From the NCBI RefSeq assembly GCF_002797435.1, contig NZ_PGEN01000001.1, positions 2,788,501 through 2,852,500 of the forward strand: 64,000 bases of DNA, given 5' to 3'. The DNA is from Sphingomonas koreensis (GTDB taxonomy: Bacteria; Pseudomonadota; Alphaproteobacteria; Sphingomonadales; Sphingomonadaceae). The notes under the pieces were generated by a model. It worked only from the letters and a program-made list of their open reading frames with translations, was not told where the DNA came from and ran no database searches. The translations under genes and the position numbers were made by a program. Of the stretch, positions 24,683-34,199 are shown piece after piece (the stretch's first letter is position 1; each line of letters opens with the position of its first letter).

Positions 24683-26044
24683 ATGATGCCGGCCATGAAG
24701 CGCTTCGTATCGTTCTTCGCGCTCCTGCTGCTCATCGGCATCGCGAATCCGGCTTTTGCTCAGTCGATCCTGCGCGACGCGGAGAGCGAGGCGCTGCTCG
24801 CGGACATGTCGCGCGATCTGATCAAGGCCGCCAATCTTCAGCCCAACAATGTCCGGATCATCCTGATCAACGATCCGTCGATCAATGCCTTCGTCGCAGG
24901 CGGGCAGGCGGTCTATATCCATTCGGGCCTGATCGATGCCGCCTCCAGCGCCAATGAGGTGCAGGGGGTGATCGCGCACGAACTGGGCCATGTCACCGGC
25001 GGGCACGTTCCGCTGGGCGATCGGATGGCCAAGGGAGCCACCGGCATCACGATTCTGAGCCTGCTGCTCGGCGCCGCCGCGATGGCCGCGGGATCGGCGG
25101 ACGCGGGCATTGGACTGATGCAGATGGGTCAGCGCGCAGCGCTCGGCAATTTCCTTGCCTTCAGCCGCGCGCAGGAAGCCACCACCGATGCCGCGGGCGT
25201 CAAATATCTTTCGGGCGCCGGCGTCAGCGGGCGCGGGATGCTCGACTTCTTCAAGAAGCTCCAGCAACAGGAATATCGCTGGGGTCTGAAGCGCGGCGGC
25301 GAGCAGAGCTATGTGATGAGCCATCCGATGTCGGGCGACCGCATCGCGACGCTGACTGCCGATCTCCAGGCCGATCCGGCGTGGAGCAAGCCCAGCGATC
25401 CTTCGCTTGAGGAGCGCTTCCGCCGGATGCAGGCCAAACTGCGCGGCTATGTTTCCGATCCCAAGGATACGCTGCGCCGCTATCCCGAGACCGACACGAC
25501 CGTGCCGGCGCGGTACGCGCGTGCCTATGCCTATCACAAGTCCGGTTACCCGCAGCAAGCCGCGGCCGAGGCGGCCGCACTGGTGAAGGCTGAGCCGCAC
25601 AATCCCTATTTCCTTGAGCTGGAAGGGCAGATCCTGCTCGAGTCGGGCAAGCCCAAAGAGGCGATCCCGCCGCTGCGCGAGGCGACGACGCGCACCAACT
25701 ATCAGCCGTTGATCGCCACCACCTTCGGCCACGCGCTGCTCGCTGTGGAAGATCCGGCACTGCTGCCCGAGGCGGAGAAGGTGCTGCGCCAGTCGGTGGT
25801 GCGCGACAAGGAAAACCCCTTCGCCTGGTACCAGCTCGGCATGGTCTATGAGCGCAAGGGCGACAGCACCCGTGCCGCGCTCGCCACCGCGGAGCGAGCG
25901 AGCATGATCGGCGATATGGGCCGTGCGCTGACCAGTGCGCAGGCGGCAATGGCGGGGTTGCCGCAAGGCTCGCCCGATTGGATTCGCGCGCAGGACATCG
26001 TCATGGCCGCGCAGGCGATGATGCAGGACAGGAAGAGACGTTGA
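24683..26044 (+). CDS. BepA-like M48 metalloprotease with TPR domain
   Basis: The 453-residue exported protein has a signal peptide (FFALLLLIGIANPAFAQ). Its M48 domain carries zinc motif IAHELGHVTGGH (about residue 95) and the third ligand Glu in SRAQEATTDAAG. A C-terminal TPR region spans about residues 270-445. This is the BepA (YfgC) arrangement: a periplasmic protease/chaperone that assembles or degrades LptD and other outer-membrane proteins with the BAM complex. AGGGGA lies nine bases before ATG 24683; two nearby ATGs (24686, 24695) are alternatives. It overlaps the DsbA-like gene, suggesting joint work on disulfide-containing envelope proteins. Confidence 0.9.
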   Translation: MMPAMKRFVSFFALLLLIGIANPAFAQSILRDAESEALLADMSRDLIKAANLQPNNVRIILINDPSINAFVAGGQAVYIHSGLIDAASSANEVQGVIAHELGHVTGGHVPLGDRMAKGATGITILSLLLGAAAMAAGSADAGIGLMQMGQRAALGNFLAFSRAQEATTDAAGVKYLSGAGVSGRGMLDFFKKLQQQEYRWGLKRGGEQSYVMSHPMSGDRIATLTADLQADPAWSKPSDPSLEERFRRMQAKLRGYVSDPKDTLRRYPETDTTVPARYARAYAYHKSGYPQQAAAEAAALVKAEPHNPYFLELEGQILLESGKPKEAIPPLREATTRTNYQPLIATTFGHALLAVEDPALLPEAEKVLRQSVVRDKENPFAWYQLGMVYERKGDSTRAALATAERASMIGDMGRALTSAQAAMAGLPQGSPDWIRAQDIVMAAQAMMQDRKRR

Positions 26045-26793
26045 GTGAGGCTATGGTGAAGAATCCGCTGGCGCTTGCCGGCTTGCTGGCGTTGTCCGCG
26101 GCGATTGGCGCGGGCGCGGTGCTGGGCGTTCAGGCGCTGGTTCCGGCCGGTGTCGCGGGGATCGACGAGGCGCGGGTCGGCAAGATCGTGCGCAACTATG
26201 TGCTCGAGAATCCCGAAATCCTGCCAGAGGCGATGAAGCGTCTGCAGGAGCGCGAGACCGGAAAGGCCGTCGCGTCGAGCCGTTCGGCGATCACCGAGCC
26301 ATATGCGAGCGCATGGGAAGGCAATCCGAAGGGCGACGTCACCGTCGCGGTCTATATGGACTATGCCTGCGGCTATTGCCGCGCCAGCCTGCCGATGATC
26401 GCGCGGCTGGTGGCAGAGGACAGCAATGTCCGCATCGTCTATCGCGAGCTGCCGGTCCTGAGCGAGGTCAGCCGGGTCGCGGCGCGCTGGGGTCTCGCTG
26501 CAGCCGAGCAGGGCAAGTTCAAGCCGTTCCACACCGCGCTCTATTCGGCCGGTCAGCTGAGCGAGGCGTCGATCCGTGCGGCATCGGCATCGGCGGGGCT
26601 GGACGATGCGAAGGCGCAGGCGGCGCTCGCCACGCCGCGCGTCGAGGCCGAGATCGCCCGCAACCTCGATACCGCAGGCAAGCTCGGCGTCACCGGCACG
26701 CCGAGCTGGGTGGTCGGCGACCGGGTGATCTCGGGCATGGTGCCCTATGAGGTCCTTCAGGATGCGGTGAAGGCGGCGCGCAAGAAGGGGTAG
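26041..26793 (+). CDS. DsbA family thiol:disulfide oxidoreductase
   Basis: The protein has about 250 residues: an N-terminal hydrophobic anchor or signal (LALAGLLALSAAIGAGAVLGV), a short helical segment with a conserved NPEILPEAM motif, then a thioredoxin-fold DsbA domain. The active site is YACGYCRAS (CxxC) and the cis-Pro loop is GVTGTPSW. It should oxidise or isomerise disulfides in the periplasm. The start is probably the TTG at 26041, which overlaps the protease stop (TTGA) and has GGAAG five bases upstream; ATG 26053 is the conventional alternative. Coupling to the BepA-like gene is the notable context. Confidence 0.88.
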   Translation: MSEAMVKNPLALAGLLALSAAIGAGAVLGVQALVPAGVAGIDEARVGKIVRNYVLENPEILPEAMKRLQERETGKAVASSRSAITEPYASAWEGNPKGDVTVAVYMDYACGYCRASLPMIARLVAEDSNVRIVYRELPVLSEVSRVAARWGLAAAEQGKFKPFHTALYSAGQLSEASIRAASASAGLDDAKAQAALATPRVEAEIARNLDTAGKLGVTGTPSWVVGDRVISGMVPYEVLQDAVKAARKKG

Positions 26794-26813
26794 CGTCGAG
26801 AGGGGAGGGGTGT

Positions 26814-27890
26814 ATGCGTATCGGTGTCCTGGCGATCCTTTTGGCTGGTCTGGCAGCGAGCCCTGCAACCGCGCAGCATACGCGTGACGATGCGATCGCG
26901 GCGCTGGCGCGCGCGAACCCCCGCACTGCGATCGGTGCTGCGTTGATCCGCGACGGCAAGGTCGTGTGGACCGGGGTCGCCGGCGCGCAGACCGACAAGC
27001 AGCCGGCGACCCGCGACACGCTGTTCAACGTCGCGTCGATGACCAAGCCGGTGACCGCCGAACTGGTGATGCGGCTGGTCCAGGCGAAGCGGATCGGTCT
27101 CGACGAGCCGATGGCGCGCGTGTGGATGGACCCCGATGTCGCGGGCGACCCGCGCGCGAACCGGCTCACGCCGCGAATGGCGCTCAGCCACCAGACCGGC
27201 TTCCCCAACTGGCGGCCGCAGAACCAGCGGCTGACCTTCGTGCGCGAGCCGGGAACCGGTTTCGTCTATTCGGGCGAGGGCATCGAGCTGGTCGCACGCT
27301 TCGCCGCACGCAAGCTGCGCGCGGATTTCGAGGATCTGGCAGACAGCCAAGTGTTCCGCCCGATGGGCCTCACCCGCATCGCCTATACCTGGCGGCCGTG
27401 GATGGAGGGCCGGGTAGCGGTTCCGGCGAACGGCAACGGTTACCCCGGAACCGCAGGGCCGCACCCCTATGGCCATTGGCTGGGGGCGGACGACATCTAT
27501 ACGACGGTCGGCGACTATGCGGCCTTCGTCGCGGGAGTAGCGCGCGGCGACGGGTTGAGCGCGGCGCTCAAGGCCGAGCGGTTGCGCCCGCAGGTGGCGA
27601 TGCCGGGTTGTGCGAAGCCCGTCGCGGGCTGCCCGGACAGCGTGGCGATGGGACTGGGCTGGCAGGTGCTGACCTTCGGCAAGCGGCGGCTGGCGCTGCA
27701 CGAGGGCGGCGATCCCGGCGTCTCCGCCATCGCCTATTTCGACGTCGATAGCCGCGACGGCGCGCTGATCTTCCTGTCGGGTGAGGGCGACGCACCGCTG
27801 GCAATGCAGGTGATCGAGGCGGTCGATCCGCAGTCGCTGGTGCTCAGCGGCTATCGCGCGATGATGAAGTCGCGCGAAACCGCCGAATAA
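26814..27890 (+). CDS. Serine hydrolase, beta-lactamase class C / esterase family
   Basis: The 358-residue exported protein (signal [21 protein letters not shown]) has the penicillin-binding fold. The nucleophile is in VASMTKPV (SxxK near residue 75), the Tyr motif is YSGEG, and HEGGD stands in place of KTG. This set fits EstB-type esterases and D-aminopeptidase-like enzymes as well as class C beta-lactamases. The HEGGD box makes an esterase or peptidase more likely than true AmpC, but substrate cannot be assigned. It lies 20 nt after the DsbA-like gene and may be on the same transcript. No ampR is adjacent. Confidence 0.87.
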   Translation: MRIGVLAILLAGLAASPATAQHTRDDAIAALARANPRTAIGAALIRDGKVVWTGVAGAQTDKQPATRDTLFNVASMTKPVTAELVMRLVQAKRIGLDEPMARVWMDPDVAGDPRANRLTPRMALSHQTGFPNWRPQNQRLTFVREPGTGFVYSGEGIELVARFAARKLRADFEDLADSQVFRPMGLTRIAYTWRPWMEGRVAVPANGNGYPGTAGPHPYGHWLGADDIYTTVGDYAAFVAGVARGDGLSAALKAERLRPQVAMPGCAKPVAGCPDSVAMGLGWQVLTFGKRRLALHEGGDPGVSAIAYFDVDSRDGALIFLSGEGDAPLAMQVIEAVDPQSLVLSGYRAMMKSRETAE

Positions 27891-27970
27891 AGAATCGAAC
27901 GAAGAACGAACATTGCGGGTTGCGCGGGGCGCATCCGTTCCTACATCGCGCGCTCATCAGGGGGCCTTTC

Positions 27971-28912
27971 ATGCAGCCGATCCTCTCCGTTCGCGGTGTC
28001 AGCAAGACCTATGCCTCGGGGCACAAGGCGTTGGGATCGGTCGATCTCGACATCAACAAGGGCGAGATTTTCGCGCTGCTGGGACCCAATGGCGCGGGCA
28101 AGACGACGCTGATCTCGATCATCTGCGGCATCGTCACGCCGAGTTCGGGCACGATCGTCGTCGATGGGCACGATGCGATCAGCGAGCCGCGCGCGGCGCG
28201 GATGAAGATCGGTCTCGTGCCGCAGGAACTGTCGGTGGACATGTTCGAGACGGTCCAGGCGACGACGCGCTACAGCCGTCGGCTGTTCGGCCGCCCTGCG
28301 AACGATGCCTATATCGATCAGGTGCTCAAGGACCTGTCGCTCTACGACAAGCGCAATTCCAAGGTAATGGAGCTTTCGGGCGGGATGAAGCGCCGGGTGC
28401 TGATCGCCAAGGCGCTGGCGCACGAACCCGACATCCTGTTCCTCGACGAGCCGACTGCGGGCGTCGATGTGTCCTTGCGCCGCGACATGTGGAAGCTGAT
28501 CGGCTCGCTGCGCGAACGCGGCACCACGATCATCCTAACCACCCACTATATCGAGGAGGCCGAGGAAATGGCCGACCGGGTGGGGGTGATCAACAAGGGC
28601 GAACTGCTGCTGGTGGAGGGCAAGGCCGAGCTGATGAAGAAGCTCGGCAAGCGCGAAATGGATATCGCGCTGGTCGAGCCGATGACGGCAATTCCGGGCG
28701 AGCTGGAGGAATGGCACCTCGCGCTCGAGGATGAGGGGCATCGCCTGCGCTATACCTTCGACGCGCAGGCCGAGCGCACCGGCATCCCCTCGCTGCTGCG
28801 CAAGCTCGGCGATCTCGGCATCCAGTTCAAGGATCTCGATACCTCCAAGTCGAGCCTCGAGGATATCTTCGTCGACCTTGTCGAAACTCGAAATGAGGAG
28901 AAGGCGGCATGA
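27971..28912 (+). CDS. ABC transporter ATP-binding protein (DrrA/NodI type)
   Basis: The 313-residue ATPase has Walker [10 protein letters not shown], signature LSGGMKRR, Walker [13 protein letters not shown] and the His switch [12 protein letters not shown]-terminal domain of about 80 residues follows, as in two-component exporters of the DrrA/NodI/CcmA group. ATG 27971 fits the conserved [14 protein letters not shown]. The stop overlaps the permease start by 4 nt (ATGA), so the pair forms one exporter. Substrates of this group range from drugs to polysaccharides and lipids; the sequence does not decide. Confidence 0.93.
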   Translation: MQPILSVRGVSKTYASGHKALGSVDLDINKGEIFALLGPNGAGKTTLISIICGIVTPSSGTIVVDGHDAISEPRAARMKIGLVPQELSVDMFETVQATTRYSRRLFGRPANDAYIDQVLKDLSLYDKRNSKVMELSGGMKRRVLIAKALAHEPDILFLDEPTAGVDVSLRRDMWKLIGSLRERGTTIILTTHYIEEAEEMADRVGVINKGELLLVEGKAELMKKLGKREMDIALVEPMTAIPGELEEWHLALEDEGHRLRYTFDAQAERTGIPSLLRKLGDLGIQFKDLDTSKSSLEDIFVDLVETRNEEKAA

Positions 28913-29679
28913 AGGGGTTCAACCATCACGGCGTCTGGGCGATCTACCGGTTCGAGATGGCGCGCGCGATGCGTACCCTGTGGCAGAGCCTGGTCACCCC
29001 GGTCATCACCACGGCGCTCTATTTCGTAGTGTTCGGCGGCGCGATCGGATCGCGGATGCAGGAGCTCGACGGGGTCGCCTATGGCAGCTTCATCGTGCCG
29101 GGCCTGATCATGATGAACCTGTTGCAGCTGTCGATCTCCAACGCGTCGATCGGCATCTACTTTCCGAAGTTCACCGGCACCGTGTACGAGCTGCTCTCGG
29201 CGCCGGTCTCGGCGATGGAGATGGTGATCAGCTATGTCGGCGCGGCGGCGACGAAGTCGATCGCGATCGGTCTGATCATCCTGGTGACGGCGATGCTGTT
29301 CGTCGACGTGCCGATCAGGCATCCCGCGATGATGCTGACGATGCTGGTGCTGACGGCGCTTACCTTCTCCATGCTCGGCTTCATCATCGGCATCTGGGCC
29401 AAGGGGTTCGAGCAGCTCTCGTTCGTGCCCGCGCTGATCGTGACGCCGCTGACCTTCCTCGGCGGCGCCTTCTACACGATCAACATGCTGCCCGATCCGT
29501 GGCGGACGATCAGCCTCGCCAACCCGGTCGTCTACCTCGTCAGCGGGTTCCGCTGGAGCTTTTTCGGCACCGGCGACGTGTCGATCGGGGTCAGCCTCGG
29601 CTTCACCGCGGCGTTCATGCTGGTCTGCCTCGGCGTGATCGGCTGGATCTTCAAGAGCGGCTGGCGGCTCAAGAACTGA
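28909..29679 (+). CDS. ABC-2 type transporter permease
   Basis: The 256-residue integral membrane protein has six hydrophobic segments and an N-terminal amphipathic stretch before the first ([13 protein letters not shown]). The ABC-2 signature region appears near the C-terminal third ([25 protein letters not shown]). It partners the ATPase encoded upstream, with which it overlaps by 4 nt. The stop is only 9 nt from the convergent stop of the CocE-like gene, leaving little room for a terminator between them. Confidence 0.92.
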   Translation: MKGFNHHGVWAIYRFEMARAMRTLWQSLVTPVITTALYFVVFGGAIGSRMQELDGVAYGSFIVPGLIMMNLLQLSISNASIGIYFPKFTGTVYELLSAPVSAMEMVISYVGAAATKSIAIGLIILVTAMLFVDVPIRHPAMMLTMLVLTALTFSMLGFIIGIWAKGFEQLSFVPALIVTPLTFLGGAFYTINMLPDPWRTISLANPVVYLVSGFRWSFFGTGDVSIGVSLGFTAAFMLVCLGVIGWIFKSGWRLKN

Positions 29680-29688
29680 GCCGCCGCT

Positions 29689-31560
29689 TCATCCCGCAAC
29701 CGGCAATGTGACAAGCGATCCGGCGCACACCCGCTGGGTCGCCTTCACGAAGTCGGCGGGCTTGGCCTTGTAGATATTGGGTACGAAACGCTGCGGGTTG
29801 CGGTCGATCACCGGGAACCAGCTCGACTGGACCTGAACCATGATCCGGTGCCCCTTTCTGAAGACATGGTCATGGTCGCGCAGCGGCACGTTCCACGCGA
29901 CCACCTTGTTCGGAACCAGCGGCTTGGGCGTGGAGAAGCTCTCCAGCCAGCGTCCGCGCCGCACCTCCATCGCGATCGGCAGCTGATAGCCGTTGAGCGT
30001 CTTCGGATAATCGCCCAACGCCTTGATCGGGGTCGTCCTGTCATAGTCGTCGGGCAGGACGTCGATCAGCTTGACGACCATGTCGCTGTCGGTGCCCGAG
30101 GTCGAGGCCTGCAGCGTTGCGCTGATCGCGCCGCTGACGGTCAGGTCCTTGTCGAGCGGCGCACTGACATAGGTCAGCACGTCGGGCCGCCCGTTGACGA
30201 AACGCTGGTCCGCCGCTTCCCACCATTTCCATTCCTGCGACGGATAGGTGACCGAGATCGGCCGCTCGCGGTATGGCACCGGGTTGGCCGGGTCGGAGAT
30301 ATATTCGCGGCAGCCTTCGCCCGAGGGTGCGGTGAACGACAGCGATCCGTCGGCATGAAGATAGAGGCTGGTCGCCTTGCTCTCCGCGGGCGGCCATTTG
30401 GCGTAGGTCTTCCACTCCCACGATCCGCTCTGGAAGATCCTGGCCTCGCCGGTTGGTCGAGGGCCCTTGCCGTGCAGCCAATAGGCGAAGAAGGGCGCTT
30501 CGATGTCGCGCATGAACTCGGTGCCGCTGGGCTTGCCGAACGGGATATAGCCGAGATTGTCGCCCGCATCGCGCCAGCTGCCATGGTTCCACGGACCCGC
30601 GACGATCATGCTCAGCCCCTTGGGATCGTCCTTCTCCATCCGCTCGTAGATCTTCCAGCCGCCGAGCGGGTCCTCCTGGTCCCAGAAGCCGACGACATGG
30701 AGCGTCGGCACGGTGGTGCGTCCGAGCCGGTCGGTCCACACCTGTCGCTTCCAGTGATCGTCATAGTCGGGGTGTTCGATGACCTGGGTCAGCATCGGCA
30801 CGCTGCCCTTGAAATGCAGCTTGTCGAGATTCTCGACGGGGCCGAGCTTCAGGAACCAGTCGTACAGGTCCACCGGCGGTGGCCCGCCGGGGTTGTAGTC
30901 GAAGTCGTCGCCATTCTTGTTGTTCTGAAGGCCATAGGCCCAGTCGGTGAGGTAGGAGAGGCGGAACGCACCGTAGCGGTGCAGGTCGTCGTTCATCCAC
31001 CAGTCGTTCCACGCCGCCTGCGGGCTCGCCGCCTTCAGTGCCGGGTGCGGCCGGGCGAGCGCGACGGCGGCGGTATAACCCGGATAGGAACCGCCCATCA
31101 TGCCGACGCGGCCATTGTTGCCGGGGAGATTCTTCACCAGCCAGTCGATCGTGTCATACGCGTCGCTCGCCTCGTCCGGCGCGTTCGACCCTTGCGGCGA
31201 GAGCGCCGTCGACATGTCGAACCTGCCTTCCGACTTGTAGCGCCCGCGCATGTTCTGGATGACGAGAATATAGCCGTCCTGCATAAGGAAGCGCATCGAT
31301 TCCGGCGTCGAGCGCGGTGCGGCGTTGGGGACGCCATAGGGCGTGCGCCGCAGGATGATCGGCAGTTTCCCGGCCTTGTCCGTCGGGCGCAGGATCACCG
31401 TCTGCAGCCGGGTCCCGTCGCGCATCGGGATCATGATTTCCTCACGCGTGAAGGCCGCTGTCGGCGGCGTCGTCGTCGTCGCCTGGCGTGCCGGGGCAGG
31501 GGCCGTCAATGCGGTGGCGGCGAGGGCGGCGGCAAGAAGGGCGGCGGTGCGGCGATACAT
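29689..31560 (-). CDS. CocE/NonD family hydrolase (peptidase S15-like)
   Basis: The 623-residue precursor has a signal peptide (LLAAALAATALTAPAPA). The N-terminal alpha/beta-hydrolase domain carries the nucleophile in MMGGSYPGY, the acid in WDQEDPLGG and the His in GPWNHGSW. A jelly-roll C-terminal domain includes VSAPLDKDLTVSGAISATL and the HRIMVQVQSSWFP terminus. Relatives are X-Pro dipeptidyl peptidases, alpha-amino acid ester hydrolases and cocaine esterase; the exact substrate is unknown. GGAGAG lies upstream of the ATG. It stands 50 nt downstream of the CPBP gene and may share its transcript. Confidence 0.92.
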   Translation of the reverse strand: MYRRTAALLAAALAATALTAPAPARQATTTTPPTAAFTREEIMIPMRDGTRLQTVILRPTDKAGKLPIILRRTPYGVPNAAPRSTPESMRFLMQDGYILVIQNMRGRYKSEGRFDMSTALSPQGSNAPDEASDAYDTIDWLVKNLPGNNGRVGMMGGSYPGYTAAVALARPHPALKAASPQAAWNDWWMNDDLHRYGAFRLSYLTDWAYGLQNNKNGDDFDYNPGGPPPVDLYDWFLKLGPVENLDKLHFKGSVPMLTQVIEHPDYDDHWKRQVWTDRLGRTTVPTLHVVGFWDQEDPLGGWKIYERMEKDDPKGLSMIVAGPWNHGSWRDAGDNLGYIPFGKPSGTEFMRDIEAPFFAYWLHGKGPRPTGEARIFQSGSWEWKTYAKWPPAESKATSLYLHADGSLSFTAPSGEGCREYISDPANPVPYRERPISVTYPSQEWKWWEAADQRFVNGRPDVLTYVSAPLDKDLTVSGAISATLQASTSGTDSDMVVKLIDVLPDDYDRTTPIKALGDYPKTLNGYQLPIAMEVRRGRWLESFSTPKPLVPNKVVAWNVPLRDHDHVFRKGHRIMVQVQSSWFPVIDRNPQRFVPNIYKAKPADFVKATQRVCAGSLVTLPVAG

Positions 31561-31610
31561 TCACTCTCTCCCGGGTTTGAGCGGGAATAGAGGGGCGGTA
31601 TCCGTCGCTG

Positions 31611-32318
31611 TCAATCGCTCCTTGGCCGAAGCAATGCCGGGCGCAGGACGAGGCCGTTGAGGTTGAGCAGCACATGCACCAGCATCGCGAACCACAGATC
31701 GCCCGTCGCCAGATAGATCGTCGCGAGCAGCGCGCCGGCGAGGGCGGAGAAGGCCATGCCGGCCCAGCCCTGATAACGGTGCGCGCCGGCGAAGAGCAAC
31801 GTCGCGAGCGTAAAGCCAAGCGGCGCGCTTCCGGTCGCCAGCGTCGCGAACAGCGGCAGGGCAAGGCGAAAGAACAGCTCCTCGACGATCCCCGCGGCGG
31901 TGCCCAGCGCGGCGGTCCAGCCCAGTTCGCTGCGGTTGCGCGGCAGGATACGCTCGATATCGCCGGCGCTGAACGGCGGTTTCCCGCGTCCCAATCGCCA
32001 GCGCGCGAGGAGAAGTCCGATCAGCGCGCCGCCGGCCAGGCCCCCCAGCACCGCGGCCTCGAACGCCGCGCCCTCGAAACCGGCAAGCCAGCGCGCTTCG
32101 GCCGCCAGCGCCGCGAACTCGGGCGGCAGGCGGGTCAGCGCGTCGAGCCGCCCGCCGATCGCCAGCGCGGCGATCGCGGTCATCCCGAACGCCAGCGGCG
32201 CGCGGCGCATCCAGCGGCGATAGCGGTCGATCCGGCTGGTTTGCGGCGGCACCCCGCCGCCCCGGAGATACCAGGCATAGGCGGCGATGAGTGCCGCCAG
32301 CAGCGCCCAGTGGATCAA
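31611..32318 (-). CDS. CPBP family intramembrane glutamic protease, TTG start
   Basis: The 235-residue polytopic membrane protein has the Abi/CPBP motifs in order: EELFFR (motif 1), FAGAHRYQ (motif 2) and HVLLNLNG (motif 3). These supply the Glu, His and Asn/His of the intramembrane active site. Family members process prenylated substrates or bacteriocin-related peptides, but the target here is unknown. The only plausible start is TTG at 32318, with GAGG eight bases upstream and the glpX stop 13 nt before it, so it is translated from the glpX transcript. Confidence 0.87.
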   Translation of the reverse strand: MIHWALLAALIAAYAWYLRGGGVPPQTSRIDRYRRWMRRAPLAFGMTAIAALAIGGRLDALTRLPPEFAALAAEARWLAGFEGAAFEAAVLGGLAGGALIGLLLARWRLGRGKPPFSAGDIERILPRNRSELGWTAALGTAAGIVEELFFRLALPLFATLATGSAPLGFTLATLLFAGAHRYQGWAGMAFSALAGALLATIYLATGDLWFAMLVHVLLNLNGLVLRPALLRPRSD

Positions 32319-32331
32319 CCGTGCAGCCTCG

Positions 32332-33300
32332 TCATCCGTTGCGGTGCTCGCCCCGCACCCAGCGGACGGTGCCCGAGCTTGAGCGCATCACGACGCTTTC
32401 GGTGGTCATCTTGCCCGGCTTGCGCTTGACGCCTTCGAGCAGCGATCCGTCGGTCACGCCGGTCGCGGCGAAGATGCAGTCGCCCTTGGCCAGCTCGGTC
32501 AGGTCGTACTGCTTGTCGAGATCCTCGATCCCCCAGCGGCGCGCGCGCGACCGCTCATCCTCGTTGCGGAAGACGAGCCGGCCCTTGAACTGGCCGCCGA
32601 CGCAACGCAGCGCGGCGCAGGCGAGCACGCCCTCGGGCGCGCCGCCCTGGCCCATATAGACGTCGATCGTCGTGTCGGGATCGGTGGTGGCGATGACGCC
32701 CGCAACGTCACCGTCGCCGATCAGCACCACGCCGCAGCCGATCGCGCGCAGCTCGGCGATCATCTTCTCGTGGCGCGGACGATCGAGCACGCAGGCGATG
32801 ATCTCGTTCGGCTTGACGCCCTTGGCCGCGGCGATCGCCTCGATGTTCGCGGTCGGCGACTTGTCGAGATCGATGACGTTCGGCGGATAGCCCGGGCCGA
32901 CTGCGATCTTGTCCATATAGACGTCGGGGGCGTTGAGCAGGTTGCCCTCTTCGGCGATCGCCAGCACGGCAAGGCTGTTCGGCCCCGCCTTGGCACAGAT
33001 GGTGGTGCCTTCGAGCGGGTCGAGCGCGATGTCGATCTTCGGGCCCTTGCCCGGTGCGCTGCCCACCTTCTCGCCGATATAGAGCATCGGCGCCTCGTCG
33101 CGCTCGCCCTCGCCGATCACGACGGTGCCGTCCATGTAGAGCGAGTTGAGCGAGGCACGCATCGCCTCGACCGCGGCGGCATCGGCCGCCTTCTCGTCAC
33201 CGCGGCCGGTGAGTTTGGAGGCGGCGATCGCCGCGGCTTCGGTGACACGCACCATTTCGAGCACAAGAACGCGGTCGAGCACCTTGCTGGCGGTCTGCAT
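32332..33300 (-). CDS. glpX: Class II fructose-1,6-bisphosphatase
   Basis: The 322-residue GlpX-type enzyme hydrolyses fructose-1,6-bisphosphate in gluconeogenesis. Diagnostic segments are GRGDEKAADAAAVEAMR, the metal-binding GEGERDEAPM, DPLEGTT and the GDGDVAGVIATT loop. There is no sign of the class I Fbp fold. In other alphaproteobacteria glpX often follows hom directly; here hom is 1.4 kb upstream on the same strand, with three opposite-strand genes inserted. The CPBP protease gene follows within 13 nt. Confidence 0.95.
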   Translation of the reverse strand: MQTASKVLDRVLVLEMVRVTEAAAIAASKLTGRGDEKAADAAAVEAMRASLNSLYMDGTVVIGEGERDEAPMLYIGEKVGSAPGKGPKIDIALDPLEGTTICAKAGPNSLAVLAIAEEGNLLNAPDVYMDKIAVGPGYPPNVIDLDKSPTANIEAIAAAKGVKPNEIIACVLDRPRHEKMIAELRAIGCGVVLIGDGDVAGVIATTDPDTTIDVYMGQGGAPEGVLACAALRCVGGQFKGRLVFRNEDERSRARRWGIEDLDKQYDLTELAKGDCIFAATGVTDGSLLEGVKRKPGKMTTESVVMRSSSGTVRWVRGEHRNG

Positions 33301-33467
33301 GATCGGCGAAGCCCTCTCTCAATTCGTTTCCGCTGCGCGATAGGAGCGCGTGGCGTCCTTGTCGATGGGGGCCAACGCTGTCATCCGTTCAAAAGCCGCA
33401 ATGATGCGAAACCAGATGCGGTTCGCGGCGTTCGGCAGGTAACCTGGGACTGGACAGGGCGTTCGGG

Positions 33468-33794
33468 ATGTTGAGTTTGCTGCTGGCGTTGAGTGTGGCG
33501 GGTGAGCCGCCGAAGATCGTAACCCTTCCCAAACGCGCTCGCCCCGCGGCCGTGGTGCGCAAACGTACCGCGCGAAAGGCCGTGCGGCGCGCGGTGCCGC
33601 AGCCGGCATCCCTGTGTCTCACCGGAAGCTGCTCCCAGTCCGCTGCGCCGGGCGATCGGCTGACCGGTGTGACGACGCAGGAGCATAGCGGCAAGATGGA
33701 CGTGGTCCGGTCGACCGGGATGCCCTGCGGCGTGCAGGGCGCGCCGGTCTGCCCGAAGAAGGGCCAGGAGCTGCTGCACACGCGCATCGACTGA
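33468..33794 (+). CDS. Hypothetical small secreted protein with four cysteines
   Basis: No family was recognised. The 108-residue frame begins with a short signal-like segment (MLSLLLALSVAGE), then a basic Arg/Lys/Pro/Val-rich stretch, and then two cysteine pairs, in SLCLTGSC and MPCGVQGAPVC. An even number of Cys in an exported protein suggests disulfides. The SD is weak (GGG just before the ATG). It is the first of three same-strand genes encoding small exported proteins between glpX and hom. Minus-strand frames over the same bases look like shadows. Confidence 0.55.
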   Translation: MLSLLLALSVAGEPPKIVTLPKRARPAAVVRKRTARKAVRRAVPQPASLCLTGSCSQSAAPGDRLTGVTTQEHSGKMDVVRSTGMPCGVQGAPVCPKKGQELLHTRID

Positions 33795-33848
33795 GGCGTT
33801 TTCCCAGCGCCTTTGTTATGCTATCGCAACGAGCGGAGGGTTATGCCC

Positions 33849-34199
33849 ATGTCCGTGTTGCTTGTGCTTGCGTTTACGCTTCAGGCTGGCGGCGGCGATG
33901 CCGCGATGCAGGCGTATCGCGAAAAGACCCGTGCCATCATCCCGTGCAAGACCACCGGCGATCCCGACGAGGTGACGATCTGCGCGCTGCGGGAGGCCGA
34001 TAAGAAATACCGCGTCCCGTTCGTCAGCGTCCGTGCGGCGGATAATGTGCCTGCCCAGACCGAGCGGGTGCTTGAGGACGTGATGTTCCAGTGCGGCGTC
34101 AGCGGCCCGTTCCTCACCCAATGCGGCGGGATGGTCGGCGTGACGATCGGCGTCGGTTTCGACGGCAAGGCGATGCGCAAGCGCGAGCCGGCGCCGTGA
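33849..34199 (+). CDS. Hypothetical secreted protein with four cysteines
   Basis: The 116-residue product has a signal-like start (MSVLLVLAFTLQAGG) and four cysteines (IPCK, ICAL, FQCG, TQCGG), with two GV-rich segments near the end. GGAGG lies nine bases before ATG 33849; an ATG two codons earlier is too close to it. Its stop overlaps the GTG of the next gene (GTGA), so the two are co-translated. No family was recognised and the cellular role is unknown; periplasmic location is inferred. Confidence 0.65.
   Translation: MSVLLVLAFTLQAGGGDAAMQAYREKTRAIIPCKTTGDPDEVTICALREADKKYRVPFVSVRAADNVPAQTERVLEDVMFQCGVSGPFLTQCGGMVGVTIGVGFDGKAMRKREPAP

Noticed and set aside
26814..27890. Calling the serine hydrolase an AmpC beta-lactamase
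   Set aside because: It has SxxK and Tyr motifs but HEGGD instead of KTG, and no ampR; an esterase/peptidase relative is equally possible.
33319..33787. Minus-strand frames opposite the first small secreted protein
   Set aside because: They lack an SD and a signal and disagree with the + strand Cys-pair pattern; treated as shadows, though the + gene itself is only moderately supported.
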